DNA from: Amanita rubescens
Lineage: Eukaryota > Basidiomycota > Agaricomycetes > Agaricales > Amanitaceae
Length of the DNA: 64,000 nucleotides
Direction: 5' to 3'
Assembly (NCBI GenBank): GCA_015039365.1
Contig: WION01000006.1
Coordinates: forward strand, 434,001-498,000
The translations under genes and the position numbers were made by a program. Shown in pieces: positions 46,199 to 58,213 of the stretch. How positions within the stretch are numbered: position 1 is the stretch's first letter; each line of letters begins with the position of its first letter. The notes below the pieces were generated by a model. That model saw only the letters and a program-made list of their open reading frames with translations, did not search any database and had not been told where the DNA came from.

Positions 46199-46456
46199 GT
46201 GAGAAGAGCCTCTATGCTGACCACAGCAGGCATGTTCAGTATTCATTCAATTTGCTGAAATACTCCAGAAACAGTGCTGGAAGTGCCAAAACCCTCCTAA
46301 AAATCTAATACACAAAAATTATGTAGTGCTAATATTTGTGTTTGTTTATGTTTGGTGGAAAATGGACAATATGCAGCTTGTCATTGGCGGAGGATTTCTA
46401 CCATTTTTCTCATGTATTGTCACACATGATAATGTAAAGACTAGTAAAAAATAGTA

Positions 46457-46498
46457 AAAATACTCTGCCAATCACAGCATTGTCATCAGCAGAGTATT
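46457..46498. repeat. Isolated GAGTATT hairpin
   Basis: AATACTCTGCCAATCACAGC ... CAGCAGAGTATT forms a stem. Same family as the units at 29683. Confidence 0.5.
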
Positions 46499-46533
46499 CT
46501 CACTGCTTTTCTCACATATTGTCACTTGAAGAT

Positions 46534-46564
46534 ATGGGCCGTCAAGCGGCATGTCCGAGGCCAT
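46534..46564 (+). repeat. Copy 3 of the ATGGGC...GAGGCCAT motif
   Basis: ATGG-GCCG-TCAAG-CGGC-ATGTCCGAGG-CCAT, preceded by ACTTGAAG. Both predicted pairings are perfect here. Confidence 0.45.
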
Positions 46565-46799
46565 ACTGATTTTATTTCAATATAATGAATAATAAATAGT
46601 TCTATGATACAAGTTTGCAACATATCACAACTCATCCATACTACCCACTGTACTACAACTTAAAGTAAATCCTGTATCATAGAGTATATATTTGCCAGCC
46701 AATATCATAGTGTTTCAAAGTATTAAGTTAATTTTTGACTTATACCACTTTGAAAAGTTGTCAAAGTTTTCAAGTACAAGAATGAAATTGTATTATTGA

Positions 46800-47950
46800 C
46801 TATCAACTGACATTGCAGGTAGTATATAACGGAACCCGATGCACTTGGTGAGACAACAATGTGGGGAGCAGAACGTGCGCTACGTGTGTGGGGTCCATGG
46901 GGTCCAGAGACGAGGAAGCGAGAAGCGGAATATGCCAGAAGGGCTCAGCGTCATCCAGGATTCCATGGGGTCCAGAGATGAGAGTTTGATGATCCAAATG
47001 GTGTTGGACGTGCTCAGCATTGTGCAGAGTCCACAGGAGAGACGAGGGTGGGAGGAGCTCAACGTCAATTTTGTAAGCGAGCGTGATGTGTCCGAAGCAA
47101 AGCAAATCTCCGGGTGAGCAAGACTTGATACGAAAAAAACCCACTTGCGTTCCAGGGGCATGGGAGCAAAGCTGGTGGTGAGAAGGACAGAAGAAGCATG
47201 TCAGTTGACTGACCAGTTATGCGCATATATAGTCGACCACATACCTCATCATCAGTTAGGAGATAAGGCCCCTTTGTACTTGATGCGCGTTGTTGTCAAC
47301 GATATATGGTCTTTCGGGATGTCACTGCTGACGTGCTGAGTTTGGTTTGGTTGTGCATGCTGTGGAGAAGGGAGAAGTCAGCAAACTAATGTTATGCGCA
47401 TATAGCCAACCCAGACGAACCTCATCACCGGCAATAGGCCAACTTTCCTAGGCATGTGCACTCTGCTCAAATGGGCATTGACGATGGTTGTGTTGGGCGG
47501 TGGCAGCGGGCGCATTGGCTGATGCGCAAGTGGTGGGCATGGTGGTCGTTGATGCGTGCAAATGAGTTAGCGACATCAAATACAGTTTTCGTAGCTCACC
47601 TGCGGTGTGATGGGGTGCAAAACATCGCTATATGCGCATTTCTCATTTTCCTCGTTGGATGTTGTTGTCTTGCGAAAAATGGGGTATGGCAACTGTGGTT
47701 GAGTGGCAGAGGGGAGGGAGGGGGGCAGTGGGTCAGCAACGTTGAAATCCAGGTTTAATGTGGCTTACCTGAAGTTTGGCGGGGTGCAGCGGGATGTGGG
47801 AGGGTGTTCCGCGACGAAGCTGTGCACTATTGTACATTGTTTATATGATCCCATCACGGCAATTCGCCAGGTTTTAACGGGAACATTCCCACACATTGAG
47901 CTCGCCAGCATAAAACCGACGCCTTCCTTTCGGTTGGCCTCGGAACACCA
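46800..47950. other. CpG-rich island of unknown identity within the repeat zone
   Basis: This segment keeps many CpGs while its surroundings have almost none. It has a duplicated CATGGGGTCCAGAGA and three ATATGCGCAT-type motifs (about 47219, 47394 and 47631). Its open frames (46839-47117 plus, 46803-47144 minus) match nothing that I know. It may be a recent insertion or a hypomethylated fragment. Confidence 0.35.
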
Positions 47951-47965
47951 TTATCAGCAGATAAA

Positions 47966-48012
47966 AATAGGAAAAGCTCCACCAATCATGGTGTTGCCAT
48001 CAGTGGAGTATT
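47966..48012. repeat. GAGTATT hairpin, diverged copy
   Basis: AAGCTCCACCAATCATGGTG ... CATCAGTGGAGTATT; the same stem with changes. Confidence 0.4.
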
Positions 48013-48094
48013 TACATTTTTCTCACATGCCAATCCAATTTTAGCCCAATGACATCCAAACATTTCAGTCTGCATCCACCCCCCTGGCCTATTG

Positions 48095-48247
48095 AGTTAA
48101 AAGACTGGTTGCAACCAGTCTGCAACTGGTCTTTAACTTCTGGTCAAAATGCAACTGGCAACCAGACCAACCCAGATTTGGCAAGACCAGCAACCACAGT
48201 CCAGTTGTTGGTCTTTTAAAAAGTTGCGACCAGACTTTGAAACACTA
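48095..48247. repeat. Right-end fragment of a TAGTGTTT MITE
   Basis: ACCAGTCT-rich sequence ending CGACCAGACTTTGAAACACTA. The left part is absent or diverged. Confidence 0.45.
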
Positions 48248-48399
48248 GGTATCCTCCCCTTTTCCACCTATTCACTCTTACCTCCCTGCCATGACTTTGA
48301 CCTTACCTCATACCCTAGATAGTGCTTGCCCTGCCAGGTGCCCAAGCAATGGACCTTGGACATTGCAAAGTTCCATTGTACTTGCCTGATTGTACCAGA

Positions 48400-48613
48400 C
48401 CACTAACCTTGGATAATGATCCAAGGTTCCAAAGGTTACTTCATTGACCACGCATGCCCATTTGACTGCTCTTCAGCCAGCAGTAATGCTGGCATGATTT
48501 TGAATGTGGCTGTCAACATCCAGGAGGCCCAAGGGTTCTACCCCATCATGAAATACAAAGACAACTTGTGCATCTTCCATTTCCCCACCATTGGACCCCC
48601 CCCCCTTACCTAA
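48400..48613 (+). pseudogene. Possible reverse-transcriptase-like fragment
   Basis: A short frame contains KGYFIDHACPFDCSSASSNA, then NIQEAQGFYPIMKYKDNLCI. This resembles the palm region of a fungal reverse transcriptase, with KYKDNL at the position of the YxDD box. It is short, and the similarity rests on my memory of the pattern only. Confidence 0.28.
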
Positions 48614-48891
48614 TGAGACCCACACATTTGCATCTGCCATTGTTAGACAATGTCAGACAATTAGACAATCAGACAGCTAGTGTTCCAGCACTGGCCAGAT
48701 GATCAGACAATCAGACAACTAGTGTTCCAGCTCCCCAGATCCAATTAGTTGCAATTAGTTTTTTCCTCATTTTCCTGATGGGGGGAGTGTAAAGTACTGC
48801 TCAAACCATATATTCAAGGCTATCTACATGCTCTACAACCGGTGGTTACCTAGAGCAAAACTGAAACTACCCAAATGACCCCCAGAGGTAG

Positions 48892-49545
48892 TGTTTAATT
48901 AAAAGTCCAGTCTGGTCCAGTCTTTTGCACTATTTTGGTGCAACTGGACCCAGACTGGTCTTTTTAATTTGGCAATTTTGGGCAACCAGACCAAAACCGA
49001 CATGGACTGGTTGCCAATGGTTGTGAGTGAAATGGCAACCAGTTCAGGACTGGTCTTTATTTGGACTGGTCTGGAACTGGAAGTGACCAGTTGCAACTGG
49101 TCTAGATCAAGGTCATCCAAGTGTCTGATCATGCATCCACCCATCCGGTTGAACCCCTTCTGTCTGCATAATTACCATGACATTCACTTCATGTCCAGTT
49201 ACTTAGGTCATTGTAATGTAGATATGGTTAATTTAGAATGTTTTTTCAATGATAACAGCAATAATCATTAATCATTGAGTAAAATACTCTGCTGATCACA
49301 GCATTGTCATCAGTGGAGTATTTTTACATTTTTCTCACATATTGTACTTGCTAATCCAATTTTAGCCCAATGACATCCAAACATTCAAGTCTGCATCCAC
49401 CCCCAACCTCTCCAATGATCAAGTTAAAAGACCAGTTGCAACCAGTCCACAACTGGTCTTTGACTTTTGGGTCAAGACATTCAACCACAACTAGACTGAC
49501 CCAGATTTGGCTTGACTGGCAACCATCAACAAAAAGTCAGGAAGA
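48892..49545. repeat. TAGTGTTT MITE, left part, with hairpin
   Basis: The left end is TAGTGTTTAATTAAAAGTCC; arms rich in CTGGTC/GACCAG follow. A GAGTATT hairpin lies at 49281-49323. No right end was found. Confidence 0.45.
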
Positions 49546-50209
49546 TTATACATGTTTGCAACTGCTGAAAATGATTGCAAATGCTTGTAGTACCTATAAA
49601 CACTATGAGTACCCCTTTTTGCAAAGTCCTGTAACACCCCCCACTTTGTAACTTGCTGTAAAACAATGTAAACAATTATAATTCAGCCTTGTGCCTATCC
49701 CATTCCTCAACAGTAATATGCATCAATGACTTGATCCTAAATCTGTACCCAGGAACCCAGATAACTTGGACAGAACAAAGTTGATAATGAGCAACTGATA
49801 ACCATTGTTGCTGAGGGGCTGACAAAACAGCAGGGGGTGGGTAATGTACCCAAGGGATGCAACCCTTTCAGGCTTGCTTGTCACAATTTGGGCACAAGGT
49901 GCTGGTGTCATGCATGACACAGCTGTCTAATGCATGCACATGCGCAAGGCTCTTCTGAGCCTCCCAAGCCCAATCTCTACCCTTGTGTCATCGCTCTGAG
50001 CACTCATGTATGTTCCCCAGATGCTATCATGAAAGAGTGATGGGTCAGAGAGCAAAGCAGGTGAGGGGGGCTCAAACAACGACTCAGACTATGCGGACTA
50101 TTGAGTCTTGTGCAATGTATTACAACATATTACAATCATTTATAACCAACTACAACTGCCTTTCGCTCCCGCAATGGCTTACATAATGTTGCAATGAATT
50201 GTGAAGAGT

Positions 50210-51645
50210 TACTAGATTTCCACCTTTTTGTTGATGACCCAGTGTTCTTTGCCCTAGCTAACAATTTGAATAGGGGTAACACTAAGTGGTAATGGAACAA
50301 TGCACAAGAATATCAATTACCAGTTGCATCATGTTGTTACATATGCACTTCCTGGCAGCAAGCCCATCACCTGGTTTGAGGGAGTATTACATGAAGCCAA
50401 CTATACAAGTGAAACCCAGCTGCAAGGCTGGCAATCTCATGTCTCATCATTGTATGGATCCTTTAATGACATCAAGTCATGTCAGCACAAAGCTGACCCT
50501 CAGGCTTTTCCTGTTAAAGTGAAGGGAATGCTTACCGATCATGCTGAAGACCAGAAGAAGCTGGCCTGTATCATTGAGGAATGGAAACATGTCTCTGAAT
50601 GGGAACTACGGGGAGAGGAAGCTTTATCAGTACTACCACCAAATGATTTATTACCTCACCTTGCCATAATTAATGATGGACAATCTCATGCAGGTGGCAG
50701 GAGGACTGTCAGGATGGGATTTGCTTCCTGTTGAGAGAAAGAAGGTCCTTGGGGATGAAGCCTTATGGCAACTGCAGATCACTGTCTGCAAGCTTGCCTT
50801 TGTACAGCTGTCAGATGTGGACAGGAGCGCAATTGACTAGCATGGTGGGCAAGCAATGCCATTGAAGGTCCCATACTTCTAATGAACAAAGATAATGCTG
50901 CCACTGCTGCCAACACCACTGCTTCTGACAACTCAAAGGCAAAAAAGAATAATGTATTGTCAACATATCAGCACAAGGAGCTCAAAAGGTCCTTGACCTT
51001 GCCAGTGCTGTATTTCGGCACAAAGACAGCAAGAAGGGCCAACACAATTCCCTTCTTTACCACATGGAGAGCAAACTTGGGTTCAGAATTCAATGGCCTG
51101 ATACCAGTAATACACAATACCACAGCCATGGTGATGCAGCATCTGAGTTCCTGGTTCACAAGCAATTGTATAGGAGGAGAATTATTTGTTTCAAAGCATA
51201 CAATCAATGTATTACTCACCTGTACCTGTGAACAGTACATAATAATGAATCCAATATCTTAGACCTAGGTCCAGTCCATGCAAACCTAATTTTGCTCATA
51301 TCCGCAAGCTTCTGAGTGATGTCAATCTTATCATTGGACCATCTGCAACATACAAAATGGCTACCATGGATGGAAAGCTGTTTAGTCGTCCAGAGGCAAT
51401 GTACACCATCCAGCAGATTGCTAATGGTACCATGACCTATCCCCATCTACAACAACTCCTTGTTGCATTTCTCGAAGGTGCGATGGAGACAAGGATCCAG
51501 TTTTCATCCGAGTTTGCAAGTGGGGCTAAGATTGACAAGGCAATGATGGCTACTCAGTGGCAATCAGCATTCATGAAAACCACTAACAATGATAATGAAG
51601 GCACATTAGGGACTGTGCACACCTCTTTACATTGTGCCACTCCCT
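50210..51645 (+). pseudogene. Unidentified TE-like protein relic
   Basis: Connected frames give LDFHLFVDDPVFFALANNLN, YALPGSKPITWFEGVLHEAN, EEWKHVSEWELRGEEALSVL, GWDLLPVERKKVLGDEALWQ and QLQITVCKLAFVQLSDVDRS (stop at about 50840). A separate frame at 51357-51647 reads GKLFSRPEAMYTIQQIANGT. The first part might be the C-terminal region of a KDZ-type or similar transposase, but no catalytic motif is visible. Regard it as unassigned. Confidence 0.3.
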
Positions 51646-51646
51646 A

Positions 51647-51800
51647 GTGTTTCCAGGTCCAGTTGTGACCATTTGAAAAGACTGGCAACCAGACCAGACA
51701 CTGCAGTGGTCCTGGTCTTGCTTTGCAAAATATAAAAGACTGGTTTACTAAGACTGGTTGCAACTGGTTCCAACCAGTCTTTTACTGGTCTTAACTTGGT
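51647..51800. repeat. Left-end fragment of a TAGTGTTT MITE
   Basis: TAGTGTTTCCAGGTCCAGTT and ACTGGTT-rich sequence; truncated before the solo LTR. Confidence 0.4.
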
Positions 51801-51830
51801 CTTGACTAATCTCATGTGCATGCACGATGG

Positions 51831-52216
51831 TGTTAAAAATGCGCCAAGTGTTGTTGCAACTCACTACAAATGTTGTAGTAGTTGTCTAGCCCTCTGATAG
51901 ACTTAATACACGCTTTAGACGTTCACAAATGCGGTCTATAATAGTTGATAGCAGTTATATCAAGTCTATATCCAAGTGTAGGTACTGAACTGTAGTTCCC
52001 TACATGTAAGGAAACCTGGCCTGTTTGGTTCTATTTACTACCTATCCCATCAGGCGTGAGTTTAGGTGTCCACTATATCGCGTTTTGTCCACAGACACAA
52101 CTGCTACACCTATAAACTAACTCATTATAAACAAAACAAAGAATATATATAGTATAGTAACACTAAATATAAAAGATTTGAGCAATATCTGATGTTTAAT
52201 CACTCAATATTCAACA
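51831..52216. repeat. Solo LTR family C, copy 1
   Basis: It starts TGTTAAAAATGCGCCAAGTG and ends CACTCAATATTCAACA. Over its 386 bp it is nearly identical to 56299-56674. Flanks (gatgg/atcaa) do not match, so it may be one end of a deleted element. Confidence 0.75.
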
Positions 52217-52885
52217 ATCAATTATACAAAAGACAATGAACTTTTACCACCTCTCATTCGTCACTTATCTTGAGACAAAGATGCTTCCTGATTGGCTCCC
52301 TTCCTTCCTCTTCGGCCTCGCTGCTCCCAGGCCTCAGGCTGTATTGTTTGCTGCCCTCGGCCTGTATCATTCATTCACTGTCCCCCTCCCTCTTTCAGCT
52401 TCCCTTCATCCCCACATAAACTTTCGGTCTACCTTACCTGCTTACCTCCTCTATTAGTCTGGGGTCTCCCTTCTTCCTTTCTTCGACTCCTCTGTCTTCC
52501 CCTCTCCTTCCTTTTTTGGTAACTGTTTCCTGTCGCAATGCTTGCTCTCATGCATTCCATATCTGGTAACTTACTTTCCTTTCCTGTCCATGCCCTACAT
52601 GCCCTACACATATATATGCTGCTAGGACACCATGAATATACTATATGTATGACAATAAATAATGAGAGAAGAGAAAAGTTTTGTGGGCTACTAGATGGTG
52701 GAACTCCGATTGTTTAGTTGCTGATCACTTCCCTGAGGGTTGCCCCTGCTCCAACTTCACTTCTTGGGTGTCACCTTCCTTCTCCTGATCCACACATATA
52801 ATATATATATACATGAGCAGCAGTATGTTCATAATCCTCAGTCCAGAAGCCCCTTCACTCACTTATTTTTTCTTTGTATACTATA
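52217..52885. other. No gene; possible Helitron 5' region
   Basis: CT-rich sequence with a 73-codon frame (52236-52457) that looks like chance. It precedes the first recognisable Helitron coding sequence. Confidence 0.3.
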
Positions 52886-55800
52886 GATCCAAGAAGTGTT
52901 GCTCAACAAGCTCAAAGAGAACGAGAGCAACTTCAGCGACTTCAGCGACTCCAACAATCAGGTAATGCTGGCAGTGGCTCCACTGCCTCTGCCTCTGCCT
53001 CTGCCAATACTATTCCAAATGCCCAATCTCTGGCTCAGCAGGCTCGCTGACAAAGAGAGAGGCAGCAGTGAGAACTTGAACAGGTTGAACAGCCTGACAA
53101 TCACCAAAACCAGGACCAGCAACAACCTACTCCTCCTGCAACTGCATGTGTGTTGCATTTATTGTTTCTTGCCTCTTGGTACTTGATTTGTGACATTTTG
53201 TGTGAAATAGGTCCCTGGTGCTGTCATCACCTTCCACATGACCTTGCTGTTGCTCGCCTTCTCTATGCTGATGATCCTCCTGCTCGACACGATTGTGGTC
53301 CCATGAATATTGAGTGCCCACATTGCAAGGGCCTTCATAGGCTCAACAAGAGAATCACTGCCTCTTCTGCTTCTCAACCTGCATTTGGTATGTGCTGCAA
53401 TCATGGCAAGATAGCTCTTCCCTCCTTGCAACCCCCACCTCCTGAACTTGCTGTGCTTCTCACTGGGTCTGATGTCCGAGCAAAGAATTTTAAGGAAAAT
53501 CTCTGTGCTTACAATTGTGCTTTTGCTTTTTACCTCTCTTGGTGTCAAGGAAGACCATAGCATTAACCGAGGAAATGGACCTCCTGTGTTTCGCATCCAG
53601 GGCAAGCTTGCTCATTGGTCTGGCACCCTTCTCCCCGAACCTGGCCACTCTCCTATTTATGCACAGCTATATATATATGACCTATCCACTGCTGTTGGCC
53701 ATTGCATGGCGAATAATAATGGATCTGCCCTTCGTCATGACACCATTCTGTGAGGAAACCACCAATATGCACCCATCTACCTCCATGCCCATCAAGTTCT
53801 TTCACAGTATCCTAATACAACTGATGTATCAGTGCATTTGTGCATAGCTCCTGGAACGGATAGGCGCCGCTACAACTTGCCAACTGCAGATGAAGTCGCT
53901 GTAATACTGCCAACCAGTATTTCAAGCTCAGAACCCTGTGACATCATTTTGCACAGGCAAGGGGGCATATTAGAGGATCAGTGATTGCCATCCTGCATAT
54001 GCACCTCTCCAGTATCCTTTACTCTTTCCCTATGGCGAAAATGGCTGGCATCCATCTTTGCCAGGAATTAGTGACTCTCAAGATTGGGAAGAAGATGGGG
54101 AGTCTGAGTGTCGCATTACCCAGTCTCGCTTGGCTGCCTATCGTCTCCACAACTGGATAGCTGAATTCTCCTGTCTACTGCAGGGTGGTCGTCTTTTTAC
54201 AAGGTGGTTGGTTGACATGTATGCATTGCTGGATCAAAACAGGTTGCTTTGGCTGCACCTAAATCAAGGGAAATTGTGAGCTGCTCTTTACAGTGGCCTT
54301 CAGGATGCAATAAACAACACTGCAGATGGACCTTGCAGACTTGGGCCAGAAAGTTGTTCTTCCCTCTTCATACATTGGTGGCCCTTGCCATATGCAACAG
54401 CAATTTCAAGACTCAATGGCCATTGCTTGCTTCTTCCAAAAAGTTGATCTATTTATCCAAATCCAAGATGGCCAGAAATCACCCAAGAACTGCGACCTGG
54501 TGAAACAGCATATGATCGCCCTGATCTAGTTGCTCAGGTTTTTCAGCTCAAGAAGAAGGCCATCTTGGGCGATATTGTCAAAAATGGAGTCTTGGGAAAG
54601 GTTGCTGCCTATGTCTACACCATCGAGTTTCAAAAGTGAGGGCTACCTCACATGCACTGCCTCATTTTTCTCCAAAACCCAGATAGGCTAAATTCATCTG
54701 AAGAGATAGATAAGCTCATTTCGGCTCAATGGCCAGATCTGATTACACAACCAATGCTATTTGCGACTATTAAGTCATGCATGGTCCATGGTCCATGTGG
54801 TACTGCCAACCCTTGGGCTCCTTGCATGCAGGCTGGAAAATGCACAAAGCATTATCCAAAACCATTCTGCGAATCGACACACTTAAATGATGATGGTTAC
54901 CCAAGCTACAAGAGACCTGATGATCACTGAGCATATGATGTTGGAGGAATTATGGTCAATAACTCTTGGATTGTCCCATATTGCCCATATCTATCGGCAA
55001 AGTATGATTGCCACATCAATGTTGAATGTGCTGCCTCACTGGGCACATTTCGGTAAGTTGACTCTGCCATCTATGCATCTGAGCATAGCAGACTCTTACT
55101 GTCCACATGCAGGTATGCATTCAAATATATACAAAAGGGCTGTGATATGGCTTCTTTTGAACTGCATCAACAAGATGAAATTAAATGATGGCTTGATGGG
55201 CAATATATTTCAGCTTCTGAAGCAGCATGGCGAATTTTCCACTTTGAAATGCACGACAGATCACCAAATGTGATTCGCTTACAAGTACACCTTCCTGGAC
55301 AACATATGGTCGTATTCAATCCTGAAGACAACCTTGAACGAGTCATGGAAAGGGCGAGCAATGAGAAACCACCCTCACAGCCTTCTTTGCTGCAAATTCA
55401 GATCCTGGACCACTTGGGACCAAAGCAAGAAAACACACATATCAAGAATTCCCCCAACACTTTGTCTACAAGCAAGGAATCAATCCTGGGAGGTGCGAAA
55501 AAGAGGCTTTGCCTTAGGCTGAATGTACTTTGTTTGTTTTTCACGGTGAAAGATTTTATCTTCGCACACTCCTTACTGTTGTAAAGGGGCCAAAATCCTT
55601 TCAGGATTTGCGAACATACAATGGGGTGCAATACGAAACATTTCAAGCTACCTGCAGGGCACGAGGTCTCCTAGAAGATGATGGCGAATGGAGAGAATGC
55701 CTTTGCAAAGCTGCAGAAATGCAGACAGGCTACCTTCGCAGGATGTTCACTACATTGCTCCTGTTTTGCAGCCCTGCTGACCCAGCAACCTTATGGAATG

Positions 55801-57846
55801 ACTATCACCAACAAATTTGCATCGATCTTCGGCACCAGCTGCAAGGCCAATTTGGACCACAGATTACCGATGAAGATGTGTACGACTATGGTCTATATCT
55901 TATTGATAAACTACTCCAGGAATCAGGCAAGTCACTTGCAGTCGATTGGCCAACAATGCCACATTCACAGAGGGACTGGGCTGGCCATACATTCAATCCA
56001 CTGATTTCTGAGCATCTTTCATCCAATTGTGATTTGGAAGGCAGAAAAGCAGCTGCAAATTTAGAACTGCTAAACCAAGGTCAACTTGCTGCTTATATTG
56101 CAATTATGGACTTGATCGAAAATCAAAAAGGGAAGATATATTTCCTAAATGGGCCAGGTGGCACAGGGAAGACATTTGTGTATAAGACCATCTGCCATCA
56201 AGTATGAGCAAATGGTTGGATTGTCTTAGTTGTCGCTTCGTCTGGAATAGCTGCTGTACTGATGGAAGGGGGTCGCACTGCTCATTCAATGTTCAAGATG
56301 TTAAAAATGCGCCAAGTGTAGTTACAACCCACTACAAATGTTGTAGTCGTTGTCTAGCCCTCTGATAGACTCAATACACGCTTTAGACATTCACAAATGC
56401 GGTCTATAACAATTGATAGCAGTGATATTAAGTCTATATCCAAGTGTAGGTACTGTAGTTCCCTACATGTAAGGAAACCTGGCCTGTTTGGTTCTATTTA
56501 CTACCTATCCCATCAGGCGTGAGTTTAGGTGTCCACTATATCGCGTTTTGTCCACAGACATAACCGCTACACCTATAAACTAGCTCATTATACACACAAT
56601 AAAGAATATAGTATTGAACACTAAATATAAAGGATTTGATTGATATCTGATGTTTAATCACTCAATATTCAACACAAGATTCCTGTTAACAATCTCAACA
56701 GTGGTTCACACTGCCACATCCCAAAGGAAAGCCAGTTGGCATCGCTACTTCGCCAGACCCATGCCATTGTATGGGATGAAATTGGCATGCAGCATCGCCA
56801 TGGGCCAGAAGCTCTTAACAGGACACTGAAAGATATTTGTGGAAATGACAAACCATTTGGAGGAATAACAGTAATCTTTGGAGGTGATTTCCAACAGATC
56901 CTGCCTGTCATTCCTAAGGGAAAGAAAGGGGATATAATCAATGCAGCACTCCTACGATCGCCACTTTGGCAAGGCACTGGAGTCCTTTACCTCACTTTGA
57001 ATATGCGACTTGGCCAGTCGCAAGAAGACAAAGACTATGCAAAATGGCTAATAGATGTCGGCCAGGGCCATGGATTGAGTGAAAAAGGCACTATTGACCT
57101 CCCTCCAGATATGCGATCCCACTCACAAGATGACCTCATCAGCTTCATTTATCCTGGGCTTAGCCCCACTTCCCAACTTCCAAGTCCAGATTTTTTCCTA
57201 GATCGTATGATCCTTGCTCCACGAAATGTTGATGTCACTGGCATCAACTCAGAAATTCTGAAGCAATTGCCTGTGTAGAGCGAACTTACTACAGTGCCGA
57301 CAAAGTTATCCGAGAAAGTGGGGTGGATAATGACACTCTTTCAGAACAACCCATCCCTGTTGAATTCCTGCAGGCGATCACAGGATCTGGCCTGCCTCCT
57401 GGGGAGCTAACTGTCAAGGTTGGCTGTCCCCTCATTTTATTACGAAACCTTGCACCATCTCAGGGTCTGTGTAATGGTACATGAATGGTTGTGCTACAAA
57501 TGGCAGAAAGGGTTCTGAAGGTCATGCTAATTGGAGGAGATTACCATGGCCAAACAGCTTTTATCCCTTGCATAACTCTCATCCCCCTGAATCACCTGAC
57601 CATGCTTTCAGTTTCAGTCGTCGCCAATTTCCTGTTCGCCTGGCTTTTGCTTTGACAATCAACAAGGCTCAGGGCCAATCAGCTAAATATGTTGGCCTCG
57701 ATTTACGAGTCCCTGTTTTTGCTCATGGACAGCTATATGTAGGCCTATCGCGAGCGACCTCAAGGTCTTGCATCAAAATTCTTATTGATCCTGAAGAAGA
57801 CAGCAATATTATGCATAATGTAGTATATCCCGAGGTATTACTTTAA
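52886..57846 (+). pseudogene. Helitron Rep/helicase, degenerate and split by a solo LTR
   Basis: The order is that of a full Helitron protein. A Gln/Arg-rich N-terminus (REREQLQRLQRLQQ) is followed by a CxxC/H zinc-binding part, MNIECPHCKGLHRLNKRI. Next come AFTSLGVKEDHSINRGNGPP and RRRYNLPTADEVAVILP. The rolling-circle HUH motif GLPHMHCLIFL is at about 54647-54670, and the tyrosine helix YAFKYIQKGCD at about 55111. The PIF1-type helicase has Walker A NGPGGTGKTF (56148), Walker B HAIVWDEIGMQHRHG, GGDFQQILPVIPKG and [16 protein letters not shown], ending YPEVLL. Several stops and frame changes break the Rep half, and a 376-bp LTR interrupts the helicase between HSMFK and IPVNNL. Inactive, but the catalytic motifs survive. 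Confidence 0.9.
56299..56674. mobile_element. Solo LTR family C, copy 2, with 5-bp target duplication
   Basis: TGTTAAAAATGCGCC ... ATATTCAACA is flanked by caaga on both sides (56294-56298 and 56675-56679). Removing the LTR and one caaga restores the helicase frame (HSMFK-IPVNN). Confidence 0.92.
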
Positions 57847-57922
57847 TGGTTAGCTACAACTTTAATGCATATATACATTTGCATCATACTATAGGTAGGC
57901 ATGGTACGATGTGAGCCAATAA

Positions 57923-58023
57923 GCTATGACATCACCATATATCAATGATGTCATTGATCAGTTTGTCATGCTCAATCTGCTGAGGTGATGTCATAGCAGC
58001 AATCCTGTGCCTGGGTGACATCA
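57923..58023. promoter_or_regulatory. Four TGACATCA octamers, two within a 14-bp inverted repeat
   Basis: TGACATCA or its complement occurs at 57927, 57946, 57986 and 58016. The copies at 57923-57936 and 57984-57997 extend to a perfect inverted repeat, GCTATGACATCACC/GGTGATGTCATAGC. The octamer resembles ATF/CREB bZIP sites. It lies 40-130 bp upstream of a TATA box. Confidence 0.6.
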
Positions 58024-58059
58024 TCATAGGGTCCAACATTCATCATGGTATGGCCATGG

Positions 58060-58067
58060 TATATAAA
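58060..58067 (+). promoter_or_regulatory. TATA box of the gene at 58214
   Basis: TATATAAA lies 147 bp upstream of the start codon, followed by GGGGGTG and a CT-rich leader. Good spacing for a pol II promoter. Confidence 0.55.
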
Positions 58068-58213
58068 GGGGGTGAAGATGACAATACCTGCATTCCTTCT
58101 TCTACCTTTTTCTCTTCATACTCCTTCACTAGTTATACCCTTTATTTTTGCATCAACAATTCATCCACCCTTTCAACTATTCCCCACCCCACACTCCTTC
58201 TACATAACACACC

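Noticed and set aside
46803..47144. 113-codon minus-strand protein
   Set aside because: No recognisable motif, and an equally long frame lies on the other strand in the same CpG-rich segment.
51831..56674. The two LTR C copies as the ends of a single LTR retrotransposon
   Set aside because: The intervening DNA is a Helitron whose helicase continues on both sides of the second LTR, and that LTR has its own 5-bp target duplication.
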